The position numbers were made by a program, and so were the translations under genes. 64,000 nt of DNA, from contig SVFT01000005.1 in the NCBI GenBank assembly GCA_015056735.1, forward strand, positions 62,001 to 126,000, read 5' to 3'. This DNA is from Lachnospiraceae bacterium (GTDB lineage: Bacteria; Bacillota; Clostridia; Lachnospirales; Lachnospiraceae). This document shows, piece by piece, positions 18,219 through 27,325 of this stretch. The notes beneath the pieces are model-generated. The model saw nothing but the letters and a program-made list of their open reading frames with translations, did not search any database and was not told the origin of the DNA. The first letter of the stretch is position 1. Each line of letters starts with the position of its first letter.

Positions 18219-19715
18219 CTAACCTATGTCTCTTGTGGCCAAACTCATGATCAATTCCTGCTTGGTCTCTTCGATCCGGAGTTCACCGGTCTTATGACCT
18301 TCGCACATAACCACGATCCGATCACTCATTCGCAAAATCTCGGTCATTTCGGAGGAAATCATGATGATCGATTTTCCCTCGCTTGCGAGTTTATTCATCA
18401 ATTTGTAGATCTCGTTCTTCGCGCCGACGTCAATACCTCTTGTAGGCTCATCAAAGATCAGGATGTCGCTGTTCTTGCAAAGCCACTTTGCGATTACGAC
18501 CTTCTGCTGGTTACCACCGGAGAGGTTCACCACCAGTTGGTCAACACTCGGCGTCTTGGTCGCAAGCGAATCTACAAATTCCTGTGCAACTTTCTTTTCT
18601 TTCTTCTTGTCAATGAAGAGGCCCTTCATATAATTCTGAAGGTCTGCCATCGTCGTATTCTCGGCAATGGTCTTCTGAACGACGATACCGAAACGCTTAC
18701 GGTCTTCGGAAAGATAACCGATACCTGCCTTAACCGCATCTTCTGGGCTGTTGATCTCCACGAGCTTGCCGTTTACGTAGATGTCACCGCTTTCCTTGGG
18801 ATCCGCGCCGAAGATCGCTCTCGCGGTCTCGGTACGTCCTGCGCCCATCAGGCCCGCAAATCCGAGGATCTCACCCTTGCGAAGTTCGAAGCTGACATCC
18901 TGTACCATCTTGCCTGCACAGAGATGATCGACTTTCAGAACGACCGGTGCATCATCAGGCACCATGCTCTTGGTCTTCGGTTCTTCGTAAATGACACGGC
19001 CAACCATCATGGAGACGATGTCTTCTTTTGTAGAATCCGCCGTAATCAGCGTGCCGACGTAGCAGCCGTCTCGCATGACCGTAACACGGTCGGTGATCAC
19101 TTTGATCTCATCCATACGATGAGAGATGTAAACAATACCGAGCTGCTGATCACGAAGATCTCTGATGATCTTAAAGAGGTCTTCGATCTCTGTCTCTGTC
19201 AGTGCTGCGGAAGGCTCATCGAAGATGATGACCTTCGCATCATGGGAGATCGCCTTTGCGATCTCGCACATCTGCTGCTTTCCGACAGTCAGATCGCTCA
19301 TCGTCGCCGTCGGGTCGATATCGATATTCAGCCGTTTAAAAAGCTTGGCTGCTTCTTCGTTCATCTTCCTGTCATCGATGCTGAATCCTTTTTTGAATTC
19401 GCGGCCGATGAAGATGTTCTGCGCCACCGTCAGATGTCCGACCATGTTCAGCTCCTGGTGAACAATGACAACACCTGCGTCCTGCGCTTCTCTCGTTCCG
19501 TGGAACTCGATCTCTTTTCCTTCATATATGATGGTTCCGGAGTCCTTCGTGTAGATACCTGTAAGGACCTTCATCAATGTCGATTTACCGGCACCGTTCT
19601 CTCCCATCAGTGCATGTACTTCGCCGCGTCTTACATCAAAGCAGACATGATCCAGTGCATGAACGCCGGGAAAGCTTTTATCTATGTCTTTCATTTCCAG
19701 GATTACTTCACCCAT
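18219..19715 (-). CDS. Sugar ABC transporter ATP-binding protein (RbsA type)
   Basis: A 498-residue protein with two fused ATPase domains that powers sugar uptake. The first has Walker A GENGAGKST, signature LTVGKQQM and Walker B VIIFDEPSAAL. The second has the degenerate Walker A GLMGAGRTE that is normal for this family, signature LSGGNQQK and Walker B ILIFDEPTRGID. It sits between the two permease genes, so the gene order is permease-ATPase-permease-binding protein. Confidence 0.95.
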   Translation of the reverse strand: MGEVILEMKDIDKSFPGVHALDHVCFDVRRGEVHALMGENGAGKSTLMKVLTGIYTKDSGTIIYEGKEIEFHGTREAQDAGVVIVHQELNMVGHLTVAQNIFIGREFKKGFSIDDRKMNEEAAKLFKRLNIDIDPTATMSDLTVGKQQMCEIAKAISHDAKVIIFDEPSAALTETEIEDLFKIIRDLRDQQLGIVYISHRMDEIKVITDRVTVMRDGCYVGTLITADSTKEDIVSMMVGRVIYEEPKTKSMVPDDAPVVLKVDHLCAGKMVQDVSFELRKGEILGFAGLMGAGRTETARAIFGADPKESGDIYVNGKLVEINSPEDAVKAGIGYLSEDRKRFGIVVQKTIAENTTMADLQNYMKGLFIDKKKEKKVAQEFVDSLATKTPSVDQLVVNLSGGNQQKVVIAKWLCKNSDILIFDEPTRGIDVGAKNEIYKLMNKLASEGKSIIMISSEMTEILRMSDRIVVMCEGHKTGELRIEETKQELIMSLATRDIG

Positions 19716-19755
19716 CTTTTACCTCGTCCTTTCTGCTAAAATTCGGCTGTCTGCC

Positions 19756-20724
19756 TTAATTCTTCCTGCGTCTTGCCATAACATCGGCATATACCGCAAC
19801 GATAACGATGATACCGGTCATGATTAGCTGATAGTCTTTGGTAAATCCAAGAGCAAGGATCCCTTCCTGTAAAAGTGCGATGATGAAAACGCCGATCACG
19901 GTACCGCCGATCGATGCAAGACCGCCGGCCATCGATGTACCGCCCATAACGCATCCGGCGATTGCTTCGTTGTTGTACTGATCACCGTAGCCGGGCTGAA
20001 CGGTCGTATAGGCGCCTACGAAGTAGATCGCTGCTATACCGGCGAGCACACCGCAGATCACATATGCGAGCATCTCCCACTTTTTGATGTCAACACCGGA
20101 AAGGCGAACCGCTTCACGGTTGCTCCCGAGGCTGAGCATGTATCTGCCGCCCTTCGTATGATTTAAGATGATGGAGCAGATCACCGCGATCGCAAGAAAG
20201 ATCACAACACCGATCGGGATCTGTCCGTTCTTAACAAGAAGTCTGAACCAGCCGCCCTTCGCAAGCTGCGGCCAGCTGACCGACTGCGTTTTGGTAAATA
20301 CAGAAGCGACACCTTTTGCGATGTTCATGCTTGCCATCGATACGATGAAAGGCGGCACCTTCCAGTATGCAACCAGGTAGCCGTTGAAAGTACCGAAGAT
20401 CAGGCCGACCAGGATACTGATGATCAGTGCCGGGAGCATCGGAACGCCGAGGCTCGTCAGACTGTAACCCGATATGAGTGCACAGCAGAACATGACCGGT
20501 CCGATTGAGAAATCAATACCGCCTGTCGCGATGACAAACGTAACACCCAATGATAAGAATCCAAGAAAATATGCGTAGTTCAGTGCGCTCATGATACGGG
20601 GCATGCCCGCGAAGTTCTTAACACTGAAACTCAGAATCACATACATCAGGATCAGAACACCCGTCAGTATGATTCTGTTAAATCCAAGCTTCTTGATGAT
20701 TGGATTCTCTTTAATCTTCTTCAA
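19756..20724 (-). CDS. Sugar ABC transporter permease (RbsC type), first gene of the operon
   Basis: A 322-residue permease of the same family, with GGIDFSIGPVMFC and CVMGGTSMAGGLASIGGT. No ATG lies near the start. A strong GGAGGG is followed after seven bases by TTG AAG AAG, so I place the start at TTG 20724 and not at the TTG 20742 of the longest frame, which would put the ribosome site inside the gene. It is the first gene of a probable eight-gene transcript. An operator-like palindrome at 20771-20784 and a -10 at 20799-20804 precede it. Confidence 0.9.
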   Translation of the reverse strand: MKKIKENPIIKKLGFNRIILTGVLILMYVILSFSVKNFAGMPRIMSALNYAYFLGFLSLGVTFVIATGGIDFSIGPVMFCCALISGYSLTSLGVPMLPALIISILVGLIFGTFNGYLVAYWKVPPFIVSMASMNIAKGVASVFTKTQSVSWPQLAKGGWFRLLVKNGQIPIGVVIFLAIAVICSIILNHTKGGRYMLSLGSNREAVRLSGVDIKKWEMLAYVICGVLAGIAAIYFVGAYTTVQPGYGDQYNNEAIAGCVMGGTSMAGGLASIGGTVIGVFIIALLQEGILALGFTKDYQLIMTGIIVIVAVYADVMARRRKN

Positions 20725-20770
20725 AGTTATTCCCTCCAACAATATCCTCTCTTCTCATCCGGCGCAGTAG

Positions 20771-20784
20771 GTGAACCGTTTCGC
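20771..20784 (-). promoter_or_regulatory. Putative LacI-family operator before the ABC operon
   Basis: On the minus strand GCGAAACGGTTCAC, a CG-centred palindrome, lies about 8-21 bp downstream of the predicted transcription start set by the -10 TATACT at 20804-20799. It differs by one base from the site before the kinase operon. Confidence 0.7.
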
Positions 20785-20798
20785 GCTGTCATGATTAG

Positions 20799-20804
20799 AG
20801 TATA
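20799..20804 (-). promoter_or_regulatory. -10 hexamer of the sugar ABC operon
   Basis: TATACT on the minus strand. I find no convincing -35 at the right distance, which fits a promoter needing an activator or with a weak -35. The putative LacI operator immediately follows. Confidence 0.45.
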
Positions 20805-20888
20805 TCATATTGTCACAATTATCATAGTCTTATTCGTATATTTAGATGGAAAAATATTCACCTGATTTTTGGTAATTTTTCCCAATAA

Positions 20889-20914
20889 GGTTCCCGCCAA
20901 AGTGGCGGGAAACC
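20889..20914 (-). terminator. Terminator after gatZ
   Basis: GGTTTCCCGCCA and TGGCGGGAACC form a GC-rich stem with a 3-nt loop and one bulge, right after the gatZ stop on the minus strand. The T-run is short (CCTTATT). Confidence 0.6.
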
Positions 20915-20919
20915 CCATC

Positions 20920-22248
20920 TTATGCGTAAAATCTGTCGCTGATCATGTAGTTCAGTTTTGTGGCATAATTGTAGTCTTCCACGAGATGAACCACACAGTC
21001 CTCTGCCAGTTCCTTCGGATCTGTCGAAAGGACGCCGTCACGTACCTTGATGTACTGTAAAGGCATGTATTCTCTAAGCATTCCGAGCGGAATCTCCACT
21101 TCGGACATGTTAGCGAACAGTTTCGCGATAGCAGCCTGCATTTCAGGCTGTGCGAAGTAATATCTGCACCTGTCGGAGAAGCTGAACTTTCTCTTGATGG
21201 CAAGTTCTGCTTCCGTTCCGTGGTAATGCTTCTGCCAGTTGCCGGGATTCTTCATCATCGTCTCTTCCATCACTTCGATGAAATGCGCCTGTTTCTCTTC
21301 CGGAACAAGCAGTTTTTCCATCATGGAGAGTGCAAAAAGTCCTTCTCTTAAGGAAAATGTGAGCGCAGGACCGACCTTCAGGATCGCGATCCCGTCTTCC
21401 ACCATCTGCTTTAAGCATTCCGGCGGCTGATAATCCGTCGAGTGACCTTCCAGCACGACATTGTCATACTTTTTCATGGCTTCGACCAGCTTGGCTGCGT
21501 TGGTACGGTTGTAATGAAATACATCCGCATCACCGAACTCTACGCCGGGCTGCACCACGATACCGATGATATTGTCAAATGCATTGGTAAGGCCGCGCTT
21601 TTCAAACTGTTCCTTGTAGACCGCGAGCGTCTTTTCAACCGCCTCGGGCTTCGTCACGCTGATGGAATCTTCCGCCTCCTGCGCTCCGCCCGGGATCGGT
21701 ACCTCACTGCCGATGATAAATGCGGGACGCACTTCATTCGGATTCTTCTTCAAAAGTTCCTGATATGCTTCCTCACATGCCTCATACAGGATGGCGCCGC
21801 GTCTTGCGATCGTCTCATCACTGAGCATGACATCCGTCGGATCATCCGCCACACGCATGCTCGTATCAAGGTGGATCTTCTTGAATCCGGCAAGCACGAA
21901 GAGCTTTACGAGCTCGATCGACTTAGCCATTGCATCCTTTTCAGGCTCATTCTGCCAGGTAAGCGGTCCTAAATGATCGCCGCCCAGAATGATCTTCTCG
22001 CGCGGGAATCCGATCCCGTCTGCGATCTTGTAGACAAAATCTCTGTAATCAGCCGGTTTCATACCGGTATAGCCGCCGAACTGGTTGACCTGATTGGCTG
22101 TTGCTTCCACCAATACGTAGTCATCAAATCTCATCGCCTGCTTGAGACACGCTTCGATCACGAGGTCGGAAGCGGTACAGAAAGACGGAATACCCGCATA
22201 TTTCATCCCTCTTTTTCTCTTGGCAAGCATTTCTCGCATTGCATCCAT
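20920..22248 (-). CDS. gatZ: D-tagatose-bisphosphate aldolase non-catalytic subunit family (GatZ/KbaZ)
   Basis: A 442-residue cytoplasmic TIM-barrel protein of the GatZ/KbaZ family. In enterobacteria this protein is needed for full activity and stability of the class II tagatose-1,6-bisphosphate aldolase GatY/KbaY. Family landmarks are VLVEATANQVNQFGGYTGM, ILGGDHLGPLTW and FIIGSEVPIPGGA. ATG 22248 has GAGGGG nine bases upstream. It is the last gene of the kinase operon. A GatY-like partner is encoded at 30710-31558, 8.5 kb away on the other strand. A stand-alone enzymatic role in a non-PTS route cannot be excluded. Confidence 0.88.
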   Translation of the reverse strand: MDAMREMLAKRKRGMKYAGIPSFCTASDLVIEACLKQAMRFDDYVLVEATANQVNQFGGYTGMKPADYRDFVYKIADGIGFPREKIILGGDHLGPLTWQNEPEKDAMAKSIELVKLFVLAGFKKIHLDTSMRVADDPTDVMLSDETIARRGAILYEACEEAYQELLKKNPNEVRPAFIIGSEVPIPGGAQEAEDSISVTKPEAVEKTLAVYKEQFEKRGLTNAFDNIIGIVVQPGVEFGDADVFHYNRTNAAKLVEAMKKYDNVVLEGHSTDYQPPECLKQMVEDGIAILKVGPALTFSLREGLFALSMMEKLLVPEEKQAHFIEVMEETMMKNPGNWQKHYHGTEAELAIKRKFSFSDRCRYYFAQPEMQAAIAKLFANMSEVEIPLGMLREYMPLQYIKVRDGVLSTDPKELAEDCVVHLVEDYNYATKLNYMISDRFYA

Positions 22249-22276
22249 GTATCTTTACCCCTCAAATCGCGTTTTC

Positions 22277-23293
22277 TTATTTTGCATCGGGACAATCAAC
22301 GATCACGCCGTCTTCATCCCAAAGATCATGCCAATCCGTTGCGCCCGGCCATAAGAATACCTGTCCTTTTACAAGACGGTTGTTCTTTTCAAGCGTTGCG
22401 ATCACTTTCATCTCATCATCCGTAAGAGGCTCTGTGATCGTAGATTCCAGGTTGCTTGTGTATTCCATCTCATGGATCGAGAACGGGATCGGGATCTGCC
22501 CTCTCTGCATCGCCCATTTGAGGCAGATGATCGCGGGATGGCATCCGTGTGCTTCTGCGATCGCCTTGAATTCAGGCAGCTGCATATCTGCGATGTCCGT
22601 TGCTTCCATATCTCTTTCCGGTCTCTGCGGAGATCCGAGAGGCATGAAGCCGATCGGCTGGATCTTGTGTGCTACGAGATAATCGAACAGTTCCTGCTGC
22701 TGGAAGCAGGGATGAAGTTCCATCTCACATGCCACGGGCTGGATCTCAAACTTGTCGATGACTGCTTCCAGTTTCGGGATCGTCATGTTGGAGATACCGA
22801 TGTGACGAACGAGGCCTTTCTTTACAAGTGCTTCGATCTGTCTGTATGTATCCATGAATTCCGCTACAGAGAACGGTTTGGAATCCGGGTTACGGGAATC
22901 CACGCCGCAGTGCGGTGCATGGTAGTTCGGGAACGGCCAGTGGATGAAGAAAAGATCGATGTAATCACACTGCAGATCCGCAATGGATTTGAGGCAGGAT
23001 TTTTCTACATTTCTGTGCATGTCGTTCCAGACCTTTGTCATGATATACAGCTCTTTACGCTCTACAACGCCTTCGTCAAAAGCCTGTTTGAAAACCTTAC
23101 CGATCAGATCCTCGTTGCCGTAGCATGCTGCACAGTCAAACATTCTGTATCCTGCGCGGATCGCGCCGGCTACAGCGTTACTTACCTGCTCAGCCGTAAA
23201 TCTGTCGGATCCGAATGTACCCATGCCGATGCAGGGAACTTTGTCACCGTTGTTCAGTGTGATCTGCGGTACTTTTTTAGGGTCAACTGCCAT
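22277..23293 (-). CDS. Aldo/keto reductase
   Basis: An NADPH-dependent carbonyl reductase of the AKR (TIM-barrel) superfamily. From ATG 23293 (GGAGG nine bases upstream; the longer frame to 23341 lacks a site) it has 338 residues. The catalytic set is visible: D and Y in FDCAACYGNE, K in IMTKVW and H in FFIHWP. The usual cofactor-binding region is near the C-terminus (PIPFSIHEMEY replaces the common IPGS/RS pattern, so cofactor preference is uncertain). In this operon it may reduce L-lactaldehyde or a ketose made by the neighbouring enzymes. Confidence 0.88.
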   Translation of the reverse strand: MAVDPKKVPQITLNNGDKVPCIGMGTFGSDRFTAEQVSNAVAGAIRAGYRMFDCAACYGNEDLIGKVFKQAFDEGVVERKELYIMTKVWNDMHRNVEKSCLKSIADLQCDYIDLFFIHWPFPNYHAPHCGVDSRNPDSKPFSVAEFMDTYRQIEALVKKGLVRHIGISNMTIPKLEAVIDKFEIQPVACEMELHPCFQQQELFDYLVAHKIQPIGFMPLGSPQRPERDMEATDIADMQLPEFKAIAEAHGCHPAIICLKWAMQRGQIPIPFSIHEMEYTSNLESTITEPLTDDEMKVIATLEKNNRLVKGQVFLWPGATDWHDLWDEDGVIVDCPDAK

Positions 23294-23349
23294 TTTTATA
23301 TTCCTCCGTTTCATTGTATTGTTCAGGATATTCCTTACCAATCGTTACC

Positions 23350-24399
23350 TTATGCTTCGCTGTCGATCAGGATCTTGCCCTTTACGGCACCGGGTGTCTT
23401 GTACATCTCGAATGCCTCGGCGATCTTCGAAAGCGGGATCTTCTTAAAGATGAATGAGCCATCAATCTTGAGGTCGCCTGTCTTGAAGAAGTGAGATACC
23501 AGTTTCCATTCATCCCCCGGGAAAGGAGCCGAATAGCTCATCCAAGAACCCGTCAGGATAAATTCTTTGCGGTTCATGTTTTCCCATTCTGCAACCGAGA
23601 AAGAAAGATCCCTTGTCGGTGTGCCGATGAAACATACCTGCGCTTTGTTGGCCGCGAGCTTGAACGCCATCTTCATTGTGATCGTGTTGCCGGCCGTCTC
23701 ATATACGTAGTCAAAACCTTTGCCTTCCGTGATCTCATCGACTCTGTCCATGAAATCGTCCTTGCCGGAGTTCACGCCGTAGTCACAGCCGAGCTTTTTG
23801 GCCAGTTCAAGTCTCTCATCGAGAATGTCAAAAACGGTTACGCTCTTTGCGCCGAAGATCTTCGCCCACTGTGCAGCCAGAAGACCGATCGTGCCGCCAC
23901 CGAGGATCGCAACATGCTTACCACCCTTATAATCGACTCTGCGAAGGCCGTGAAGAGCGACCGTGGCGGGCTCGAACAGCGCGCCCTGTTCGAAACTTAC
24001 TTCAGGATCGAACTTTACTGCATTCTTCTCGGGAACAACAACATATTCCGCAAAGCTGCCGAACTCTCTCGAGCCGATAAAGCTGTAATGTTTGCAAAGG
24101 CTGTAATTGCCTTTCTGGCAATCGTCACATTTCATACAGGGAACAAGCGGAATGCCCGCAACCCTGTCACCGACCTTCAGACTTGTAACGCCTTCTCCGA
24201 CTTCCGATACGGTTCCGGAAAACTCATGTCCTAGAACATTGGGGAAAAAGTGACATGCATCCCCGTTTACTCTCGGAATGTCGGATCCGCAGATGCCGGT
24301 GTACTTCACCTTGACTACTACCTTGCCGGGGCCTGCGACCGGCTTTTCGATCTCTTCATAGCGAATATCCTCTCTTGCATGAACAACGCCTGCTTTCAT
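23350..24399 (-). CDS. Zinc-dependent polyol dehydrogenase (GatD-like)
   Basis: A medium-chain alcohol dehydrogenase of 349 residues, very like galactitol-1-phosphate 5-dehydrogenase: CGSDIPRVNGDACHFFPN, LGHEFSG, IPLVPCMKCDDC, FIGSREFGSFAEY and TGSWMSYSAPFPG. Catalytic zinc ligands are C37, H58 and E59; structural zinc cysteines are C88, C91, C94 and C102; the NAD motif is GGGTIGLLA. In a locus with an ABC importer rather than a PTS, the substrate may be an unphosphorylated polyol or ketose. ATG 24399 has GAGGAG upstream and is preferred over 24420. It lies 26 nt after the kinase. Confidence 0.9.
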   Translation of the reverse strand: MKAGVVHAREDIRYEEIEKPVAGPGKVVVKVKYTGICGSDIPRVNGDACHFFPNVLGHEFSGTVSEVGEGVTSLKVGDRVAGIPLVPCMKCDDCQKGNYSLCKHYSFIGSREFGSFAEYVVVPEKNAVKFDPEVSFEQGALFEPATVALHGLRRVDYKGGKHVAILGGGTIGLLAAQWAKIFGAKSVTVFDILDERLELAKKLGCDYGVNSGKDDFMDRVDEITEGKGFDYVYETAGNTITMKMAFKLAANKAQVCFIGTPTRDLSFSVAEWENMNRKEFILTGSWMSYSAPFPGDEWKLVSHFFKTGDLKIDGSFIFKKIPLSKIAEAFEMYKTPGAVKGKILIDSEA

Positions 24400-24425
24400 A
24401 ATGCTCTCCTCTTTTCTCATGTGTT

Positions 24426-25910
24426 TTAGTATTTCCCGAATGTATGCTTCAGATCTTCATACAGTTCGAGGTAAAGTTCCATGCTCTTTTTGTAGATCTC
24501 GTGATTCTTCATATCAGGTTCCTGCACCCTTGTGATCACGATCGTCTCATCGACTGCCTGCTTATAATCCTTGTAGAGGCCGCAGCCGATACCTGCCAGG
24601 ATCGCGGCGCCGAGTGTCGTCGCCGTATCGGATGTCGGAACATTGATCGTCCGCCCGGTCACATCAGCCTTGATCTGCGTCCAGAGGACTGAGTTGGCGG
24701 ATCCGCCCATCGCATTCAGGCTTCCGACCTTTGCACCGGTCTCTTCAGCCGTCAGGAGGTTGTGCTGTACGGAGAAAGCAACGCCCTCGAGAAGCGCCCT
24801 GATCATATGTCCGCGTGTCTTATCAAATGAAAGTCCGTAGAAAACGCCTTTTGCATCGGGATCCCAGATCGGAGACCGCTCACCCGCCATATAGGGAAGG
24901 AAGATCACGCCGTCGGAACCGGGTGCGATCTTCTCGGCTTCTGCCGTCAGATCATCGAACGATACGTTCTGGCCGAATTCCTGTTTGAACCATTTGAGTG
25001 TACCGCCGCCGCCGACCGTACCTCCCTGTAAAAGCCACATGCCCGGTACGACATGCGCGCTCAGGATCAGCTTTTTGTGTGCAAGCGCATGATCGGTACA
25101 AATGCTCATGCCGCCTGCCTGACCGCCCTGCTCCTGCGTCTGCCCGACTTCATAAACGCCTGCTCCGAGGGTTCCGCAGGCAGCATCCAGACCACCTGCC
25201 ACAACAGGTGTCCCGGCCTTCAGGCCGGTCAGGGAAGCCGCTGCTGCGGAAACCTCTCCAACGATCTCGTCGCAATTGTACAAGGGAGGAACAAGCGACA
25301 CGGGAAGAGCAAGCTCATCCGCGAGCTTCTCGTCATAAGCCAGTTTCTTCATATCGAAGAAATGAATGCCGTAGCCCTGGCTCATATCCTGACTCATCAC
25401 GCCGGTCAGTTTGTAGACGATAAAGCTGTTGGATTGAAGAAAGAGAGCGGTTTTGCCAAAGATCTCCGGCTTTGTTTCTTTAAACCAAAGCATCTTCGGC
25501 GTTGTATAAGAAGGGAGAAAATCATTTCCTGCGATTTCAAAGATTCTGTCCTCTCCAACAAAACGTTTCGTTTTCGTGCAAATGTCTCTGGCACGTGTGT
25601 CCATCCAGATCGGTGTCCTGTCCAGAACCTTGCCGTCCTTATCGACCGGGATAGCCGACCAGCTCTGTCCGTCAACGCCGATCGCCGCGATCGCATCCGC
25701 GCTCACGCCGTCCGATGCGAGTACATCCCTGATCCCTGCGCATATTGCGGACCACCACTCTTCCGGGTCCTGCTCAGCCCATCCGCTTTCCGGATAGTAA
25801 ACCCGGTACGGTTTATTGGTCTGTGCGATGACTTTGCCGTGCGGATCAAATACCGCTACCTTGCAGGCACTTGTTCCGATATCGATTCCCAATAAGAGTT
25901 CTTTGCTCAT
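24426..25910 (-). CDS. FGGY carbohydrate kinase, xylulokinase-like
   Basis: A 494-residue sugar kinase that transfers phosphate from ATP to a ketose. It begins LLLGIDIGTSACKVAVFD (phosphate loop), has AIGVDGQSWSAIPVD with the likely catalytic aspartate, WMDTRA, and GGLDAACGTLGAG near the ATP site. The pattern is nearest to xylulokinases, but FGGY substrate assignment from sequence alone is unreliable; with GatD and GatZ neighbours a tagatose- or other ketohexose-kinase role is possible. ATG 25910 with GGAGC is chosen over the in-frame ATG 25928. It is the first gene of an operon behind an operator-like palindrome at 25948-25961. Confidence 0.88.
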   Translation of the reverse strand: MSKELLLGIDIGTSACKVAVFDPHGKVIAQTNKPYRVYYPESGWAEQDPEEWWSAICAGIRDVLASDGVSADAIAAIGVDGQSWSAIPVDKDGKVLDRTPIWMDTRARDICTKTKRFVGEDRIFEIAGNDFLPSYTTPKMLWFKETKPEIFGKTALFLQSNSFIVYKLTGVMSQDMSQGYGIHFFDMKKLAYDEKLADELALPVSLVPPLYNCDEIVGEVSAAAASLTGLKAGTPVVAGGLDAACGTLGAGVYEVGQTQEQGGQAGGMSICTDHALAHKKLILSAHVVPGMWLLQGGTVGGGGTLKWFKQEFGQNVSFDDLTAEAEKIAPGSDGVIFLPYMAGERSPIWDPDAKGVFYGLSFDKTRGHMIRALLEGVAFSVQHNLLTAEETGAKVGSLNAMGGSANSVLWTQIKADVTGRTINVPTSDTATTLGAAILAGIGCGLYKDYKQAVDETIVITRVQEPDMKNHEIYKKSMELYLELYEDLKHTFGKY

Positions 25911-25947
25911 GTTTTGCTCCATTTTCACGAAGTTTGACTCATTTAGC

Positions 25948-25961
25948 GCGAAACGGTTCGC
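25948..25961 (-). promoter_or_regulatory. Putative LacI-family operator before the kinase operon
   Basis: GCGAAACGGTTCGC on the plus strand, a near-perfect CG-centred palindrome (six of seven paired positions). It is the best of the five related sites in this locus and lies 38 bp before the kinase start. Confidence 0.75.
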
Positions 25962-26050
25962 TTAATGTTCTAAAAAATAGCGCATCCGCGCTTCTCTAAT
26001 TTGCACTATATCCCCATATTTACTGCACGTCAAGTACTCTTTTACAAAAA

Positions 26051-26064
26051 TGAACCGTTTTGTA
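26051..26064 (-). promoter_or_regulatory. Second putative operator upstream of the kinase operon
   Basis: On the minus strand TACAAAACGGTTCA, CG-centred and sharing the AAACGGTTC core. It lies about 90 bp upstream of the first site, a distance that would allow a repression loop. Confidence 0.5.
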
Positions 26065-26090
26065 AGACATGCACAAATACAGGCAAAAAA

Positions 26091-26126
26091 ATTCTGTAAT
26101 AATCCCGAGAAGGAGCATTACAGAAT
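26091..26126 (-). terminator. Terminator of the lacI-family gene
   Basis: ATTCTGTAAT and ATTACAGAAT pair perfectly around a 16-nt loop. On the minus strand the stem is followed by a run of seven T, ending transcription 24 nt after the regulator's stop. Confidence 0.85.
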
Positions 26127-26149
26127 TCTGATCATTTCATATATAACCT

Positions 26150-27148
26150 TTAGAGCGTCTTGATCGAATTACCCGTTTGCAGCTTCGTTCCAAGAGCGAT
26201 CTCCATCGGATCTTCGTCCACATCTCCGCCCATCCTGCGAAGAAGGAGCTCTACAGCCTTATCACTCATGGCCTTAAGCGGCTGTTCCACCATATAGACC
26301 TGCGGCTGCAGAACATGGAAAAACAGCTGGTCATCGAAGCCGAGAAGAGAGATATCATCGGGAGATCTGTAATCCGATTCATTAAGTGCGAGCATCGCAC
26401 CCAGAGTGATCTCGTAATTGCTCATAAAGACAGCCGTCGGACGATCTTTTAAGGAAAGGAGCTTCTTCATGCCGCTGTACCCGCTTGCGATCGAATGTGT
26501 ACCGCGCATCTGATAATTGGCAGGAACGTCAAGTCCGGCGTCACGCATCGCATCCATGAAGCCGTAAAAACGCTCGCGGCCCGTATATTCCGTATCGGAA
26601 GCAATGACCGCGATCTTCTTATGATTGCGACTGATGAACTCTTTAAGGGCAGAGCAGACAGCCTTGCGGTTATCGATCCTGACGCAGTCGTACTGTGCAT
26701 CACTCAAAGAACGGTCAAGCAAAACGATCGGAACATTCGCGCTCTTGGCAGGACTCAGGAAGTCACCCCTTGAAGATACGGGAAGAACGATGATCCCGTC
26801 GACTTTCTTATTAATAAGATACTTGAGGTTCTTTGCTTCCAGTTCTTCATCTTCACAGGAATCAACGATCAGCATGCCGTATCCTTCCTTGCGAAGTGCT
26901 TCTCCGACATGATGAAGCAGCATGCCGGAGAACGGGCTGGTAATGTTATAGACAAGAATGCCGACCGTGCGCGTCTTATTGGTAACAAGCCCTCTCGCAA
27001 GCTCATTCACCTCATAGTGCAGGTCTTTGATAGCCTTCTCGATCTTCTGCCGATTCTCCGGCAGAACATTGCCTCCGTTCAAATATTTTGAGATCGTCGC
27101 AAGTGACAATCCTGTCTGTTCTTTAATATCTCTGATCGTTGCCGACAT
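26150..27148 (-). CDS. LacI-family transcriptional regulator of the sugar locus
   Basis: A 332-residue repressor. The N-terminal helix-turn-helix is typical (IRDIKEQTGLSLATISKYLNG, about residues 5-25), with a hinge helix region near NELARGLVTNKT, followed by a sugar-binding type I fold (VGILVYNITSPFSGML, GIIVLPVSSRGD, ISLLGFDDQLFF). It lies between fucI and the kinase operon, all on the minus strand. Operator-like sequences occur before its own gene and before the kinase, ABC and fucI units, so it is probably the local repressor, relieved by a fucose-pathway intermediate. The ligand cannot be read from sequence. Confidence 0.93.
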   Translation of the reverse strand: MSATIRDIKEQTGLSLATISKYLNGGNVLPENRQKIEKAIKDLHYEVNELARGLVTNKTRTVGILVYNITSPFSGMLLHHVGEALRKEGYGMLIVDSCEDEELEAKNLKYLINKKVDGIIVLPVSSRGDFLSPAKSANVPIVLLDRSLSDAQYDCVRIDNRKAVCSALKEFISRNHKKIAVIASDTEYTGRERFYGFMDAMRDAGLDVPANYQMRGTHSIASGYSGMKKLLSLKDRPTAVFMSNYEITLGAMLALNESDYRSPDDISLLGFDDQLFFHVLQPQVYMVEQPLKAMSDKAVELLLRRMGGDVDEDPMEIALGTKLQTGNSIKTL

Positions 27149-27222
27149 TTTGTCCCTATTCCCCTCCGTTCAAGGACGCCTGATCACCACACACATTTCG
27201 GTTGTATTGTTTTCTCAACAAG

Positions 27223-27236
27223 CCGAACCGTTTCGT
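27223..27236 (-). promoter_or_regulatory. Putative LacI-family autoregulatory operator
   Basis: On the minus strand ACGAAACGGTTCGG, centred on CG. It lies immediately downstream of the lacI -10 hexamer (27244-27239), covering the predicted start of transcription. Confidence 0.65.
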
Positions 27237-27238
27237 TT

Positions 27239-27267
27239 ATTATAGCAAATACACGGGAGGTAGTAAA
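27239..27267 (-). promoter_or_regulatory. Sigma-A promoter of the lacI-family gene
   Basis: TATAAT -10 (27244-27239) and TTTACT -35 (27267-27262) with a 17-bp spacer on the minus strand. The -35 lies inside the loop of the fucI terminator hairpin. Confidence 0.6.
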
Positions 27268-27287
27268 TGCCTCCCGTGTATTTTTTT
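27247..27287. terminator. Terminator hairpin after fucI
   Basis: AATACACGGGAGG pairs perfectly with CCTCCCGTGTATT around a 9-nt loop, flanked by A-runs and T-runs. On the minus strand only TTT follows the stem; the longer T-run is on the plus strand. Confidence 0.75.
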
Positions 27288-27325
27288 ATGCACAAAGCCT
27301 TATTTTATGCGGTTTGCACGCCACG

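Noticed and set aside
18219-19715. Lost Walker A in the second half of the sugar ABC ATPase (GLMGAGRTE)
   Set aside because: This substitution is normal for RbsA/MglA-type twin ATPases.
18075-19739. Plus-strand open frame of 554 codons opposite the ABC ATPase
   Set aside because: Shadow of rbsA-type coding sequence; the minus-strand protein carries all Walker and signature motifs.
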